This document shows, piece after piece, positions 35,611 to 44,659 of a stretch of DNA of 64,000 nucleotides (its first letter is position 1; each line of letters starts with the position of its first letter). Under the pieces are notes generated by a model that ran no database searches, had not been told where the DNA came from, and saw only the letters and a list, made by a program, of their open reading frames with translations. The stretch is from B46-G9 sp964581175 (lineage in GTDB: Bacteria > Desulfobacterota > DSM-4660 > Desulfatiglandales > Desulfatiglandaceae). The stretch is from assembly GCA_964581175.1 (NCBI GenBank), contig CAZONI010000001.1, forward strand, positions 1 to 64,000, read 5' to 3'. Made by a program: the position numbers and the translations under genes.

Positions 35611-36671
35611 AAAGTATTTCGCGATCGAATCGATGGATTATCAAACGGCGCCTTGGAATAGCAGTTCTCTTGGGAGTGCTGTTTTTCCAGGCATGCGCTC
35701 TTCCTCCTCCCGAAAAGATTTCCACGGTCCGCAAAGATCCGTTTCTTGACGTCCCCCGGGTGTACCGGCTAAAGGCATTGCAGAATGAGCGCGAGAACAA
35801 CCTTTCCATGGCGATTCTCTGCTGGCATATCGTAAAAAGCTTCAGGCCGGAGAATCCTGAAGCGACAGCCGAAATCGACCGGCTGCGTTCTCTGGCACAG
35901 GCAGAAGCGCAAAAACACTATGTGCAGGGCCTGGATTACCTGAAGGAGAAAAGAGCCGATGCTGCCCGGGATGAACTGCTTCTGGCACTGTTTTTCAACC
36001 CCGATGACCGGAAAGTTCTCGATGTCCTCGAAAAGAACATGGTTCCGCCCGATTCTGTTACCTACCGGGTAGCCAGCGGCGACAGCGACACTTCCATAGC
36101 CAGGAAGATTTACCATGACCCGGGAAAGAGTTTCCTCGTCGCCTACTTCGACAACTCAAGCAACACGGGTTCACCCCCACCGGGAGAAATTCTTCACCTC
36201 CCCATCATAGGACCTGCGCCGGTCGCGGAAAAACCACGGTCCGTGACATCGGTTGAAAAAGCGCAAGCCCTGTTCAAGGCAAAGAAATACGAGGAGGCAA
36301 TCTCCCTCGCTGAGGACATCGTTGCCTACGGACCTTCAACTGAGGCCCGAGATATCATAAATGCCTCCTACTATACCCTGGCCTTGCAGGAATTCCGATC
36401 GGGTCACCTTCCTGAAGCCCTGAAACTCTTTACCATGGTGAACGGAAATTATGAGAAGACCTTGGACTATATCAGGAGAATCAGGAACCAGCTCCACGTA
36501 ATGGCCGATTATCATTACAAAAAAGGGGTGCGTTATTTTGTGGATGAAAAACTGGAGAAAGCCATCGCTGAATGGAAGACCACGCTTCGATTGAACCCGG
36601 AACATGCGCGGGCGCAGGCCGACATCGAGAAGGCCCGCACCATGCTGAAAAATCTCAATGGGATACGGTGA
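35607..36671 (+). CDS. TPR lipoprotein with LysM-like domain
   Basis: 354 residues. Lipoprotein Cys30 lies in an FQAC context after a hydrophobic stretch. TPR-like helices (about 65-140) come first, then a LysM-like module (YRVASGDSDTSIARKIYHDPGK to PGEILHLP, about 150-200), and further TPR repeats (about 220-345, including MADYHYKKGVRYFVDEKLEKAIAEWKTTLRLNPEHARA). Outer-envelope, peptidoglycan-facing and protein-binding. It closes the cyclase-like/deacetylase operon (4-nt overlap) and is convergent with the sheath paralogue, whose stop is 5 nt away. The physiological role is unknown. Confidence 0.85.
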   Translation: MKSISRSNRWIIKRRLGIAVLLGVLFFQACALPPPEKISTVRKDPFLDVPRVYRLKALQNERENNLSMAILCWHIVKSFRPENPEATAEIDRLRSLAQAEAQKHYVQGLDYLKEKRADAARDELLLALFFNPDDRKVLDVLEKNMVPPDSVTYRVASGDSDTSIARKIYHDPGKSFLVAYFDNSSNTGSPPPGEILHLPIIGPAPVAEKPRSVTSVEKAQALFKAKKYEEAISLAEDIVAYGPSTEARDIINASYYTLALQEFRSGHLPEALKLFTMVNGNYEKTLDYIRRIRNQLHVMADYHYKKGVRYFVDEKLEKAIAEWKTTLRLNPEHARAQADIEKARTMLKNLNGIR

Positions 36672-36676
36672 AGAAT

Positions 36677-38254
36677 TCACCAGTCAAAATGAAACTCAAT
36701 CACCTCCCGGGAAGGAAGAACGGCAGATTGAGGCCTGATCATTATCTCTACCTCGGCAGGTCCGCCGGCATCGGTTTTTTTGACGGAGATATGAACATCC
36801 TCCGGAAGCACGTTTCCCGTCTTCTCCCAGAATTCGGAAAGTGCGGATTCCAGTTTCGCTTTGAGATCCAGCGGGGTCACATCCTTCCCGAACTTCTCTT
36901 TGCACCAGATGACAAACTGGACGATTCTGCTGAGCACAAGCTGAAAAGCAAGTGAGCCGCCGGTTACCGTTGATTCATCCGCAACAAAGGCCGTATCCTT
37001 GTTCTTGAGCGAAATCAACGGAATCAGGCCGCTGGCAATCATTTGCCCGATTCGATCTTCGTCAAAAGTGCCTTCCGTTGCGGAATAATTGCCTGCGCCC
37101 CGGTTATGGAGGGCCAGGTCCTCCAGGTTGAATTTCTTCCACTCGCTGAACCTGGAGGGCCACCCTATTGCCATTTGACTCTGGCAAATAAGGGCCCCGA
37201 TCGCCCATACGGGACTTCTCCAGGGAATCACCGATTCTTCAAAAAAAACCGGTCCCTTCTGATATTCTGTTCCATAGGGATACCTGGCCAAAAACCGATT
37301 GCACGCCATTCCCACCCACTTGCCGGCGGTGCTCTCTCTCAATTTTTGCCATTTCGCGAACTCAGGCCTCTCGAGATGGTGCGGAAGATAAGGAAGCTTC
37401 TTCAGATCGTCCCAGGAACCGATGTGAAAAAATTCCGGTTTAATCCACCCGAGGACCGGAACAATCAATGTCTCCGCGAGTTCCGCAAGTCTCTTCACAA
37501 GAGCAATTCCATGGGATGAGCTGTCAAACGGCAGGTCCACAATAATCAGGGAAGGAATGTCCCGGATCACATCGAGCATGATTCCGTCGAGCGTTTCTTC
37601 GAAGGTGTTCAAGGAAGTGGGTAGGATCTTCACAGATATGTCCCCCCCCGTAATCCCTTTTCCACTCCTGGAAAGGAGGAATGCCAGTCCATCCCAGGCC
37701 TCATCGAGTCCCTTGAATTCATCATCATGAAAGAGCAGTTCCAAAATGCGCTTTACAGGAACATCCATCTGTTCGGCCAGACCCGTTCTTGCGTCGGGAT
37801 GCCCCGCCTTTTCTTCAGGAATGGAAACCATGCTGAGAATGGCGTCGACGGCGGTATTGCTTTTCTTTTCTGCTTTGGGAGCGGCATCAGGGATACGCAG
37901 AGGAGGCAGGTTTTCCCAGCGCCGGAGACGTTCCAGAATCTCATCGTGGCTCAAACCATTTGCCGGGGCTTCTCTGACAAACTGCCTCGCATCAAAAATG
38001 TTTTTCAGATAGGAATTGGCCAGAACAAGGTTATCGGGCTGGAAACCCTTACGGCTGCCAATGGAAAAGGTCAAGACTCCATCGCGGAATATTTCCTTCG
38101 GAACGGGAATGTCAACGGAGAGTGATAAATCAGAGATCACTTGATCCACGTTCTCCATGGTGACGTCGATGGGGCCCTGGGTCCATTTGCCCGCGTCGCT
38201 CCCCGTGAACGGCGCCAACACCAGGATGCTGAAAGGAAATGATAAATGTTCCAT
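36677..38254 (-). CDS. TssB-TssC fusion-like sheath paralogue
   Basis: 525 residues. The N-terminal ~100 residues track the operon TssB: FSILVLAPFTG aligns with LPLKVLVMGDFTG, IDVTMENVDQVI with INIDKDNFNEVL, and LTFSIGSRKGFQPDNLV with LKFESIKDFGPEAV. After a Pro/Ala/Lys linker (about 110-150), residues from about 165 track TssC: FKGLDEAWDGLAFLL with VQKLESAWRSLKFLV, and WQKLRESTAGKWVGMACNRFLARYPYG with WQSFRESEDARYVGLTTPRFLLRLPYG. It is thus a single-chain small-plus-large sheath subunit. The tssB and tssC genes of the main operon are normal, so this is an extra copy. GGAGG lies 6 nt before the ATG. It is co-directional with the FHA gene, 42 nt downstream of it. Function unknown; alternative sheath or sheath modulator is inference. 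Confidence 0.8.
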   Translation of the reverse strand: MEHLSFPFSILVLAPFTGSDAGKWTQGPIDVTMENVDQVISDLSLSVDIPVPKEIFRDGVLTFSIGSRKGFQPDNLVLANSYLKNIFDARQFVREAPANGLSHDEILERLRRWENLPPLRIPDAAPKAEKKSNTAVDAILSMVSIPEEKAGHPDARTGLAEQMDVPVKRILELLFHDDEFKGLDEAWDGLAFLLSRSGKGITGGDISVKILPTSLNTFEETLDGIMLDVIRDIPSLIIVDLPFDSSSHGIALVKRLAELAETLIVPVLGWIKPEFFHIGSWDDLKKLPYLPHHLERPEFAKWQKLRESTAGKWVGMACNRFLARYPYGTEYQKGPVFFEESVIPWRSPVWAIGALICQSQMAIGWPSRFSEWKKFNLEDLALHNRGAGNYSATEGTFDEDRIGQMIASGLIPLISLKNKDTAFVADESTVTGGSLAFQLVLSRIVQFVIWCKEKFGKDVTPLDLKAKLESALSEFWEKTGNVLPEDVHISVKKTDAGGPAEVEIMIRPQSAVLPSREVIEFHFDW

Positions 38255-38296
38255 GGACTACCTCCATAACCGGGATACCTGTTTCATGACAGCTTT

Positions 38297-39172
38297 TCAG
38301 TGACGGAAATACTTTTTGAACAATGACTTTCGATTCCTCGGAGCCGACACCTTTTCCCCGGTCTGCCTGTCCTCATCTTCCGCCTTCTCCGACGGCTTTT
38401 CTTCAGCCTGCACCTCCAGTTCCACGAATCGACCCTGTCCAAGGAATCGAAAAGCAGGGCCTCCCGGCGCAAGAAGTAATTCGTCATTCATACTTACGGG
38501 AAGTCCCGAGGGTCCCGCAGGTCTTCGGTTGATCTGTACCGTACCGGCGCCGGTCAGGTCCCTGACCCAGTATTGCTCATTGGAAAAGAAAAATTCAGCA
38601 TGTCGATCCAGGAGCGCGGCATGATCCAGCACCACATCGCACGATGGATTTCTCCCAATGACAACGGGCACCATCTTGAAAGACCTGAGGGTAGGTCCGT
38701 ATTGAATAACCAGGGGCGCTTCTCTTTTTTCAATAACGGCCTTTTCGGGCCTGACTTCTTCCTTTTCTGCGGGTATTGATGCGGGAGGCGGCGGTTCAGC
38801 AGGCGTCTCCATGACCGGCGGCGGGGGAGCCTTAGGGACAGTTTCAACCTCCTTCATTTGCGTGAGAAAGCTGAATTTTGGTCCCGCTTCAGCGAGAGTG
38901 ATCACATCTCCACTCTTCAGAAGGGTCTCTTTCACTCTCTTCCCATTCACAAAGGTGCCGTTCGTACTTGAATCTACCAGTTTGAAGGTATTTCCTTGCC
39001 TGATGACCTTGGCGTGATTTCGGGAGATGAGTACCAGGTCGGCAGGAAACCGGACCACACAGGAAGGGTGCCTCCCTATGGCAATCTCGGGCTCAGAGAA
39101 TTCCTGGATCTTGCCCTTGAGCGGCCCGGAAATATGGACCAGCTGTGCTACAATTGTACTTTGCGTTGCCAT
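38297..39172 (-). CDS. Double FHA-domain protein (second FHA degenerate)
   Basis: 291 residues with two FHA domains joined by a Pro/Glu-rich linker (about 115-150). FHA1 (about 10-95) keeps the phospho-threonine contacts: Gly33-Arg34, Ser50-Arg51-x-His53 and Asn71-Gly72-Thr73. FHA2 (about 155-235) keeps Gly173-Arg174 and His191 but has Asp189 where the conserved Ser is expected and Ala209 in place of the Asn of NGT, so its binding is doubtful. FHA proteins are typical targets or readers of T6SS Ser/Thr kinases. This one lacks the TagH C-terminal domain, which is encoded separately at 43-792. It is upstream of, and probably co-transcribed with, the sheath paralogue. Confidence 0.85.
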   Translation of the reverse strand: MATQSTIVAQLVHISGPLKGKIQEFSEPEIAIGRHPSCVVRFPADLVLISRNHAKVIRQGNTFKLVDSSTNGTFVNGKRVKETLLKSGDVITLAEAGPKFSFLTQMKEVETVPKAPPPPVMETPAEPPPPASIPAEKEEVRPEKAVIEKREAPLVIQYGPTLRSFKMVPVVIGRNPSCDVVLDHAALLDRHAEFFFSNEQYWVRDLTGAGTVQINRRPAGPSGLPVSMNDELLLAPGGPAFRFLGQGRFVELEVQAEEKPSEKAEDEDRQTGEKVSAPRNRKSLFKKYFRH

Positions 39173-39475
39173 GCTTTACCCATCCATTCTTCGTAATTTC
39201 GGCTTTGTCTTGGGGCGTCGCTCTTTGTTCCAGAGACGGGAAGTAAAGGCTAATCCAATTTGCCTGCAGAGTCAATACCTGGGTTCAGCACCCAAATCCA
39301 CCATTTAATTTTCGCATCATGAGTTTCACCGGGGGACTTGGCGAAATCCCTGGTCACCAGCAAGGTGTCAGGTGCAAGGCGCCGAGGAGCGACGACCGAG
39401 ACGTATGAACAATACGTCGCAGGGAGGAGCGAGCGAAGGCAACGCCGCAGATGATGCCTCGATGGTGGATCAGGG
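39173..39475. other. 303-bp intergenic region
   Basis: Upstream of the FHA gene start and downstream of the radical SAM stop, on the minus strand for both. I see a weak minus-strand promoter candidate (TTGACT, then 17 nt, then TAGCCT) upstream of the FHA gene, and a repeat-like element at 39378-39453. No gene is supported here; short frames lack ribosome-binding sites. Confidence 0.4.
39378..39453. repeat. REP-like intergenic element
   Basis: A 7-bp stem (GACGTAT, 5-nt loop, ATACGTC) sits between two direct copies of GAGGAGCG, with GGCG...CGCC at the outer ends. This arrangement resembles dispersed palindromic intergenic repeats seen between genes in many deltaproteobacterial genomes. Only one copy is visible in this window, so repetition is not demonstrated. 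Confidence 0.35.
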
Positions 39476-41224
39476 TCAACAGATGCCGCACCGGTGGCAA
39501 TTTCCAACCCGGCAGCCTTCCGATTGTTGCCCTTTGACGGCAAGGGAATATTCGCGGGCCAGGTGTCTTTTGGAAAGCCCATGGTCAATGAAATCCCATG
39601 GCAACGTTTCCTCCAGATCCCGAGCCCGGTGTACGAAGAAATCTGGATTCATTTTGGAGACCAGAAGGGCCCTTTTCCAGTTTCCCTGATTCCTGTGGGC
39701 CTCGAGAATAATGGGAGCGACCCGCCTGTCCCCGTTTGAGAGGAGCGACTGCACATATGCCCACTTGGGAAGATCGAAATGGACCTGGACGCCTCCCTGT
39801 TTGACAAGTGCCTTTTTCAGCCATCTCTGTTTCTCCCTCAGGATACCTGTTTCCTCCAGCGGAAACCATTGAAAAGGGGTGAACGGTTTCGGAATAAAAC
39901 AATTCACGCTCAACCTGATCCGGCCGATTTTACCCCTCTCGGCGGAAGTCTTGATCATAGCATGTTTTATCTTCTTCACGAGAGCAGGAATCGCGGCAAG
40001 ATCTTCCTGCGTTTCCGTGGGGAGTCCAATGAGAAAATAGAGGCGCAGGTTGAAAGGATAGGTTGTCGAGATAAGGCTCGCGGCTTCAACGATCTGCTCC
40101 TCGCTCAAGTGTTTGTTGATAACCCTGCGGAGCCTCTCCGATCCGGCCTCAGGAGCGATAGCAATGGTCCGCTGCCCACTTGACCGGAGGTCTTCGAGCA
40201 ATCCAATGGTAATAGTTTCCGCCCGCAGGGAGGAAACGGAAAAATTACCCCCCGATTTCAGTATTTCCCGGGTGATATTCTCGATCCCGGGAATATCCGA
40301 TACCGCAGCACTCAGGAGTCCCACCCGCGGGCCGGTGCCGAGGGCTGTTTTCACCCTGGCGCGAATGGCCTCTTCCGGGTATGTGCGGGGAGGCCTGTAC
40401 ACATACCCCGCAGCACAGAATCGGCAGGCATGTCCGCATCCTCTGCCCAGTTCTATCAGGACCCGGTCGTTGAACTCCGTATCAGGGGTCAGAATCGTTG
40501 ACGCGGAGGCCTCAGGTCCCACCAGTGTGCTCAGAACGGGTGCCCGAATTCTCTCGGGAACACCTTGAAGGGCAGGTTGAAAAACGTGTATGGTCCCATC
40601 TTCGTTGTATTCGGGCCGGTAAAGGGCAGGGACGTACAGGGAATCCATGCCCGCGCCGAGTTTTTTCAGAATTTCATCCCTCCGGTATCCCTGGTCGCGC
40701 AATTCAACAAAAAGATCAACGAACGCGGAAAGGTTCGTCTCGGCCTCGCCGAGGAGAAAGAAATCAAGAAAAGAGGCAATGGGTTCGGGATTGAGGGAGG
40801 TAGTGACTCCTCCTCCCATAACAAAGGGATCTCTCTCCTTCCGCCCTTGAGACTGAAGAGCGATCCCTGACAGTTCCAATATTTTCAGAATATTGGGATA
40901 GTCATTTTCAAAGGAGAGAGAGAAGGCCACGAGATCAAAATCATGGACGGGCTTCTGGGACTCCAGGGAGAGGAGCGGTCCTCCTGACTGAAGGTAGAGG
41001 GACATTTCTTGTCCTTCAGGCAGGAAAACACGCTCCGCCACCACGTCAGGTCTCCGGTTCAAGAGGCCATAGACGATCTGGAAGCCTAAATTGGACATGC
41101 CCACAAGGTAGGCATTGGGATAGGCAAGGGCCACGGAGAGTTTTTTTCCGCCCCACTCCTTCTTTATGAAGCCCCTCTCCGCTGCCAATATGCTCCGATA
41201 GAGGGCGACGACGCTCCCCTGCAT
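39476..41224 (-). CDS. Radical SAM protein of the TIGR03960 type
   Basis: 582 residues. A B12-binding-like N-terminal domain (VALAYPNAYLVGMSNLGFQIVYGLLN, about 30-160) precedes a radical SAM domain with the CxxxCxxC cluster motif (Cys263, Cys267, Cys270), followed by a C-terminal part ending in Cys-rich CRVGNCHRCGIC. This is the TIGR03960 pattern. In many genomes it is fused to a DUF2344 (TIGR03936) domain; here it ends without one. The reaction is not known. It lies 25 nt downstream of ftsZ and could be read from the dcw transcript. Confidence 0.88.
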   Translation of the reverse strand: MQGSVVALYRSILAAERGFIKKEWGGKKLSVALAYPNAYLVGMSNLGFQIVYGLLNRRPDVVAERVFLPEGQEMSLYLQSGGPLLSLESQKPVHDFDLVAFSLSFENDYPNILKILELSGIALQSQGRKERDPFVMGGGVTTSLNPEPIASFLDFFLLGEAETNLSAFVDLFVELRDQGYRRDEILKKLGAGMDSLYVPALYRPEYNEDGTIHVFQPALQGVPERIRAPVLSTLVGPEASASTILTPDTEFNDRVLIELGRGCGHACRFCAAGYVYRPPRTYPEEAIRARVKTALGTGPRVGLLSAAVSDIPGIENITREILKSGGNFSVSSLRAETITIGLLEDLRSSGQRTIAIAPEAGSERLRRVINKHLSEEQIVEAASLISTTYPFNLRLYFLIGLPTETQEDLAAIPALVKKIKHAMIKTSAERGKIGRIRLSVNCFIPKPFTPFQWFPLEETGILREKQRWLKKALVKQGGVQVHFDLPKWAYVQSLLSNGDRRVAPIILEAHRNQGNWKRALLVSKMNPDFFVHRARDLEETLPWDFIDHGLSKRHLAREYSLAVKGQQSEGCRVGNCHRCGIC

Positions 41225-41249
41225 GTCCTGACATCTCCCGGCGCTTTGA

Positions 41250-42473
41250 TCAGTCGGCCTTGGCCCTGAGAAATGTCGGATAGTCCAGGTGGTCCTTGAA
41301 GAAGCTCTTGTTCAGAAAGCCCTTCCTCCCGGCTGGATTTTCTTCCTTACCGGCGGGTGGGACCGGTTCTCCTCCCTTTCTCTGGAAGGTCGGGGTATCC
41401 AGATTTACGCCGTTCATCCGCACCGTCCATGCTTCTCCCGCCTCTTCCGGATTGATATCCCGTATTTTCACAACGTTCTGCGCCAGATCCCTGACCATCT
41501 CACGGGGAATGTCCTTTTCAATACCCGTCGCGATGACCGTGACTTGGACTTCATCCCCCAGTGAATCATCAAATACTACGCCCCAAAAAATTTCGGCATC
41601 GGGATGAACTTCCTCTTTTATGTAACTGGAGGCCTCGTCTATTTCGTCCATGGTCATATCAGAGGGTCCGCTGATGTTCATGAGGAGACCTCGGGCGCCG
41701 CTGATGGATATATCTTCGAGGAGGGGGCTGTTCACGGCCATCTGGGCAGCCTCTGCAGCCCTGTTCTCGCCTCCCGCTCTTCCGGTGCCCATGATCGCGG
41801 TCCCCATCTGTTCCATAACTTTTTTCACATCGGCAAAATCCAGGTTGATGAAGCCCGTACTCATAATGAGGTCAGAGATGCCCTTCACCGCATGCAGGAG
41901 CACATTATCAGCCCTGGCAATGAGATCCTTGAACGTGGTGCTCCGGCTCCCTACAGCTTTGAGCCTCTCGTTGGGGATGACGATGAGGGTATCCACATCC
42001 TGCTTCAGTTTTTCAATACCCTCGATAGCCCTCTTCATGCGTTTGTCTCCCTCAAACTTGAAGGGCTTGGTCACCACAGCCACGGTCAAGGCGCCGCACT
42101 CCTTGCATTCTTTCGCGATCACCGGGGAAGCCCCGGTACCGGTCCCGCCGCCCATGCCGGCAGTGATAAAAACCATATCTGCGCCTTGGATTCTTTCCCG
42201 TACCTCGTTTGCGGACTCCTCGGCAGAAAGCTTACCAAGGTCAGGATCGGCCCCGGCGCCCAGGCCCTTTGTGATGGTGGCGCCCAACTGCAGTTTTTCG
42301 GAACATGCCGAGCGGTCAAGGGCCTGGCTGTCCGTGTTCGCGGCGAGAAAGTCGACCCCCTTCAATTTTGAGACTATCATGTTGTTGATGGCATTGCCGC
42401 CGGCTCCTCCGACCCCAACAACCTTTATCTTGGCATGATACGTTTCCTTCTCTTCAATAAACTCGAATTTCAT
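41250..42473 (-). CDS. ftsZ: Cell division GTPase FtsZ
   Basis: The tubulin-like GTPase that forms the Z-ring. 407 residues from the ATG at 42473, which has AAGGAGG upstream; a longer frame begins at 42524 but lacks family sequence. It has the GTP-binding GMGGGTGTGASP signature motif, the N-terminal IKVVGVGGAGGNAINNMI loop and a C-terminal tail LDYPTFLRAKAD that binds FtsA and other partners. It is last of the dcw genes, 117 nt after ftsA. Confidence 0.98.
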   Translation of the reverse strand: MKFEFIEEKETYHAKIKVVGVGGAGGNAINNMIVSKLKGVDFLAANTDSQALDRSACSEKLQLGATITKGLGAGADPDLGKLSAEESANEVRERIQGADMVFITAGMGGGTGTGASPVIAKECKECGALTVAVVTKPFKFEGDKRMKRAIEGIEKLKQDVDTLIVIPNERLKAVGSRSTTFKDLIARADNVLLHAVKGISDLIMSTGFINLDFADVKKVMEQMGTAIMGTGRAGGENRAAEAAQMAVNSPLLEDISISGARGLLMNISGPSDMTMDEIDEASSYIKEEVHPDAEIFWGVVFDDSLGDEVQVTVIATGIEKDIPREMVRDLAQNVVKIRDINPEEAGEAWTVRMNGVNLDTPTFQRKGGEPVPPAGKEENPAGRKGFLNKSFFKDHLDYPTFLRAKAD

Positions 42474-42590
42474 GTCGTCCCTCCTTTTTGTTCGGGTGTA
42501 ACTGCTCCAGGCTGCCTGGTTCACAATTCATGGGCAACTGTTTGTACCAGGTCCTGTGCACTCCAGCCTTCATTTCCTTCTCTCTTCTCC

Positions 42591-43814
42591 CTAGATCACA
42601 TCCTTGAACCATTTCTTCATCCTGCTCATTACCCTGTTAAAAATGTTTCTGTCCCTGATCCTGAACTTTTTCCTGCCCTTGCTTTGTTTTGCACCGTAGA
42701 TTACAAGCCCCACGGCGGTCGCGTACATGGGTTTGTTCACCACCTCCACGAGGCCGCTTATGCCTTCCGGAAATCCGATGCGTGTCGGTGCATTGAAGAC
42801 TTGTTCCACCATTTCGGTGATTCCCTGGAGTTCCGCCGATCCACCTGTTACCACTACGCCCGAGCTGATCCTTTCATGGTACCCTGAACGCACCAGTTCC
42901 CCGTAAATAAGGGTAAAAATCTCTTCCACCCTGGGCTCCAGGATCTCCCCCAGGATCTGTCTGGATAGGATGCGCGCCTTTCTGCCTGCAACACCCGGGA
43001 CCTCGATAGTCTCTTCCCTTCCGATGAGGGGAGCAAACCCGCACCCGTACCTGATTTTGATCTTTTCCGCTTCCACCTTTGGTGTTCTGAGTCCGACGGC
43101 GATGTCATAGGTCAGATTGTCTCCACCGAGGGCGAGAACCGACGTATGCTTTATGGCGCCCCTCGAGAAGATAGCCATGTCTGTCGTGCCACCGCCGAAA
43201 TCGATCAACGCAACACCCAGGTTTCGCTCCTCAGCAGAAAGCACTGCTTCGCTGGATGCCAGGGATTCCAAAACGATATCGCAGACGTCGAGCCCGGCCC
43301 GGTTCGCGCATTTGATGATATTCTGCGCTGACGTGACCGCACCCGTCACGATATGGACCTTGGCCTCAAGCCGCACGCCCGACATTCCGAGGGGATCCAT
43401 AATTCCGTCCTGCTCATCGACAATGTATTCCTGGACAAGGGTGTGGATAACCTCGCGATCCATGGGAATAGCCACTGCACTGGCCGCCTCGATAACCCGT
43501 TCGATATCCTTTTTCGTGACCTCTTTCTCCTTGAGCGCAATTACCCCGTGACTGTTGAACCCCTTAATGTGTCCTCCCGCAATCCCCGCATAGACGGAGC
43601 TTATCTCGCAGCCGGCCATGGTTTCCGCTTCTTCCACGGCTTCCTTAATCGAATTCACCGTGTTTTCAATATTGATAACCACCCCCTTTCTCAACCCATC
43701 CGATGGATGACTTCCCATTCCGATAATTTCCACGTTCCTGCCGGATACCTCCCCTACCACGGCACAGATCTTTGTCGTCCCTATATCCAGCCCCACAATA
43801 ATTTCATTCGCCAT
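42591..43814 (-). CDS. ftsA: Cell division protein FtsA
   Basis: The actin-like protein that tethers FtsZ to the membrane. 407 residues. GLDIGTTKICAVVGEV is the phosphate-1 motif, followed by the FtsA-specific 1C subdomain (about 85-165) and a phosphate-2 motif (VALIDFGGGTTDMAIF). The C-terminus is the amphipathic, membrane-binding helix SRMKKWFKDVI. It starts 5 nt after ftsQ and precedes ftsZ. Confidence 0.97.
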   Translation of the reverse strand: MANEIIVGLDIGTTKICAVVGEVSGRNVEIIGMGSHPSDGLRKGVVINIENTVNSIKEAVEEAETMAGCEISSVYAGIAGGHIKGFNSHGVIALKEKEVTKKDIERVIEAASAVAIPMDREVIHTLVQEYIVDEQDGIMDPLGMSGVRLEAKVHIVTGAVTSAQNIIKCANRAGLDVCDIVLESLASSEAVLSAEERNLGVALIDFGGGTTDMAIFSRGAIKHTSVLALGGDNLTYDIAVGLRTPKVEAEKIKIRYGCGFAPLIGREETIEVPGVAGRKARILSRQILGEILEPRVEEIFTLIYGELVRSGYHERISSGVVVTGGSAELQGITEMVEQVFNAPTRIGFPEGISGLVEVVNKPMYATAVGLVIYGAKQSKGRKKFRIRDRNIFNRVMSRMKKWFKDVI

Positions 43815-43819
43815 CTTTC

Positions 43820-44659
43820 TTACCCTTTCCTGAAAGAAACAATTGCACCCCTCGTATACCCAAAATCTATGGCCATCACCTGTGCAATTTTTCCGCTGCT
43901 CACCAGGTGTGCGACGACACGCCTCAATTCCTGTATCTCTTTTCGGATGCCTTTTTCGCTCACCCTGATCCCGGCCTCCATATGTTCAAAATAGAGCGTG
44001 GAGTGGTTTTCATCTTCGATATGAATCTCAGCCAGTCCCGCAAGAGACCAGGGACTCTTTTCTTCTTGAAGTACCTCCATTAGCCGGGCCGCTCCCTTCA
44101 GTTCATCTTGTATCCTGTTGCTGTTTTCCTGCAGCCCGGTCACCAGCGGAAAATCACTGTCTTCAGAGGAGTCTACCTTCTTGAACGCCTCTCCAAACCG
44201 GTTAAGGTAGTACATGCCGTTACACAGAAGGATAGCCCGCGGTTCCTGTTTTTCGGCCCTGACCAAAAGGGTATGGGGGAATTTCCTCTCAAGCTGGACC
44301 GAACGGATCCACGGATGTTCTTCCAGCCGCTTCTTCAACGCGCGAAGATTCAGTGCCAGCAGGCTCACCTTGGGGGCAAGATCGGCCCTTTTCAGCAATT
44401 CTGCTTTCAGCTCCTTCTGCACGCCTTGTACTTCCACGTGATCCAGCTCGAGATAGGGCGAGGTGAGGAGGTAGTGGTAAACGCTCAAGAATGAAAAACT
44501 GATGAGTGCGAGCACGAGGATCGCCCCGAAAATCTTGAAACACCCCTTGCAGAAGGATCCAATCACCCCCATCTTCAGGACGGGTCTTCTCCCTCTCCTT
44601 TTTCGGTTCACCACTTGACGCTGGAGCACGTCTTTCTTCCTCTTCGAATCCCGCTTCAT
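43820..44659 (-). CDS. ftsQ: Cell division protein FtsQ
   Basis: 279 residues, single-pass. A basic cytoplasmic N-terminus rich in Arg/Lys (about 1-35) is followed by a transmembrane helix (about 40-62) and a POTRA domain starting LELDHVEVQGVQKELKAELLKRADL, then the FtsQ beta domain. It recruits FtsB/FtsL and regulates septal synthesis. Its ATG overlaps the murB stop by 4 nt (ATGA). Confidence 0.92.
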   Translation of the reverse strand: MKRDSKRKKDVLQRQVVNRKRRGRRPVLKMGVIGSFCKGCFKIFGAILVLALISFSFLSVYHYLLTSPYLELDHVEVQGVQKELKAELLKRADLAPKVSLLALNLRALKKRLEEHPWIRSVQLERKFPHTLLVRAEKQEPRAILLCNGMYYLNRFGEAFKKVDSSEDSDFPLVTGLQENSNRIQDELKGAARLMEVLQEEKSPWSLAGLAEIHIEDENHSTLYFEHMEAGIRVSEKGIRKEIQELRRVVAHLVSSGKIAQVMAIDFGYTRGAIVSFRKG

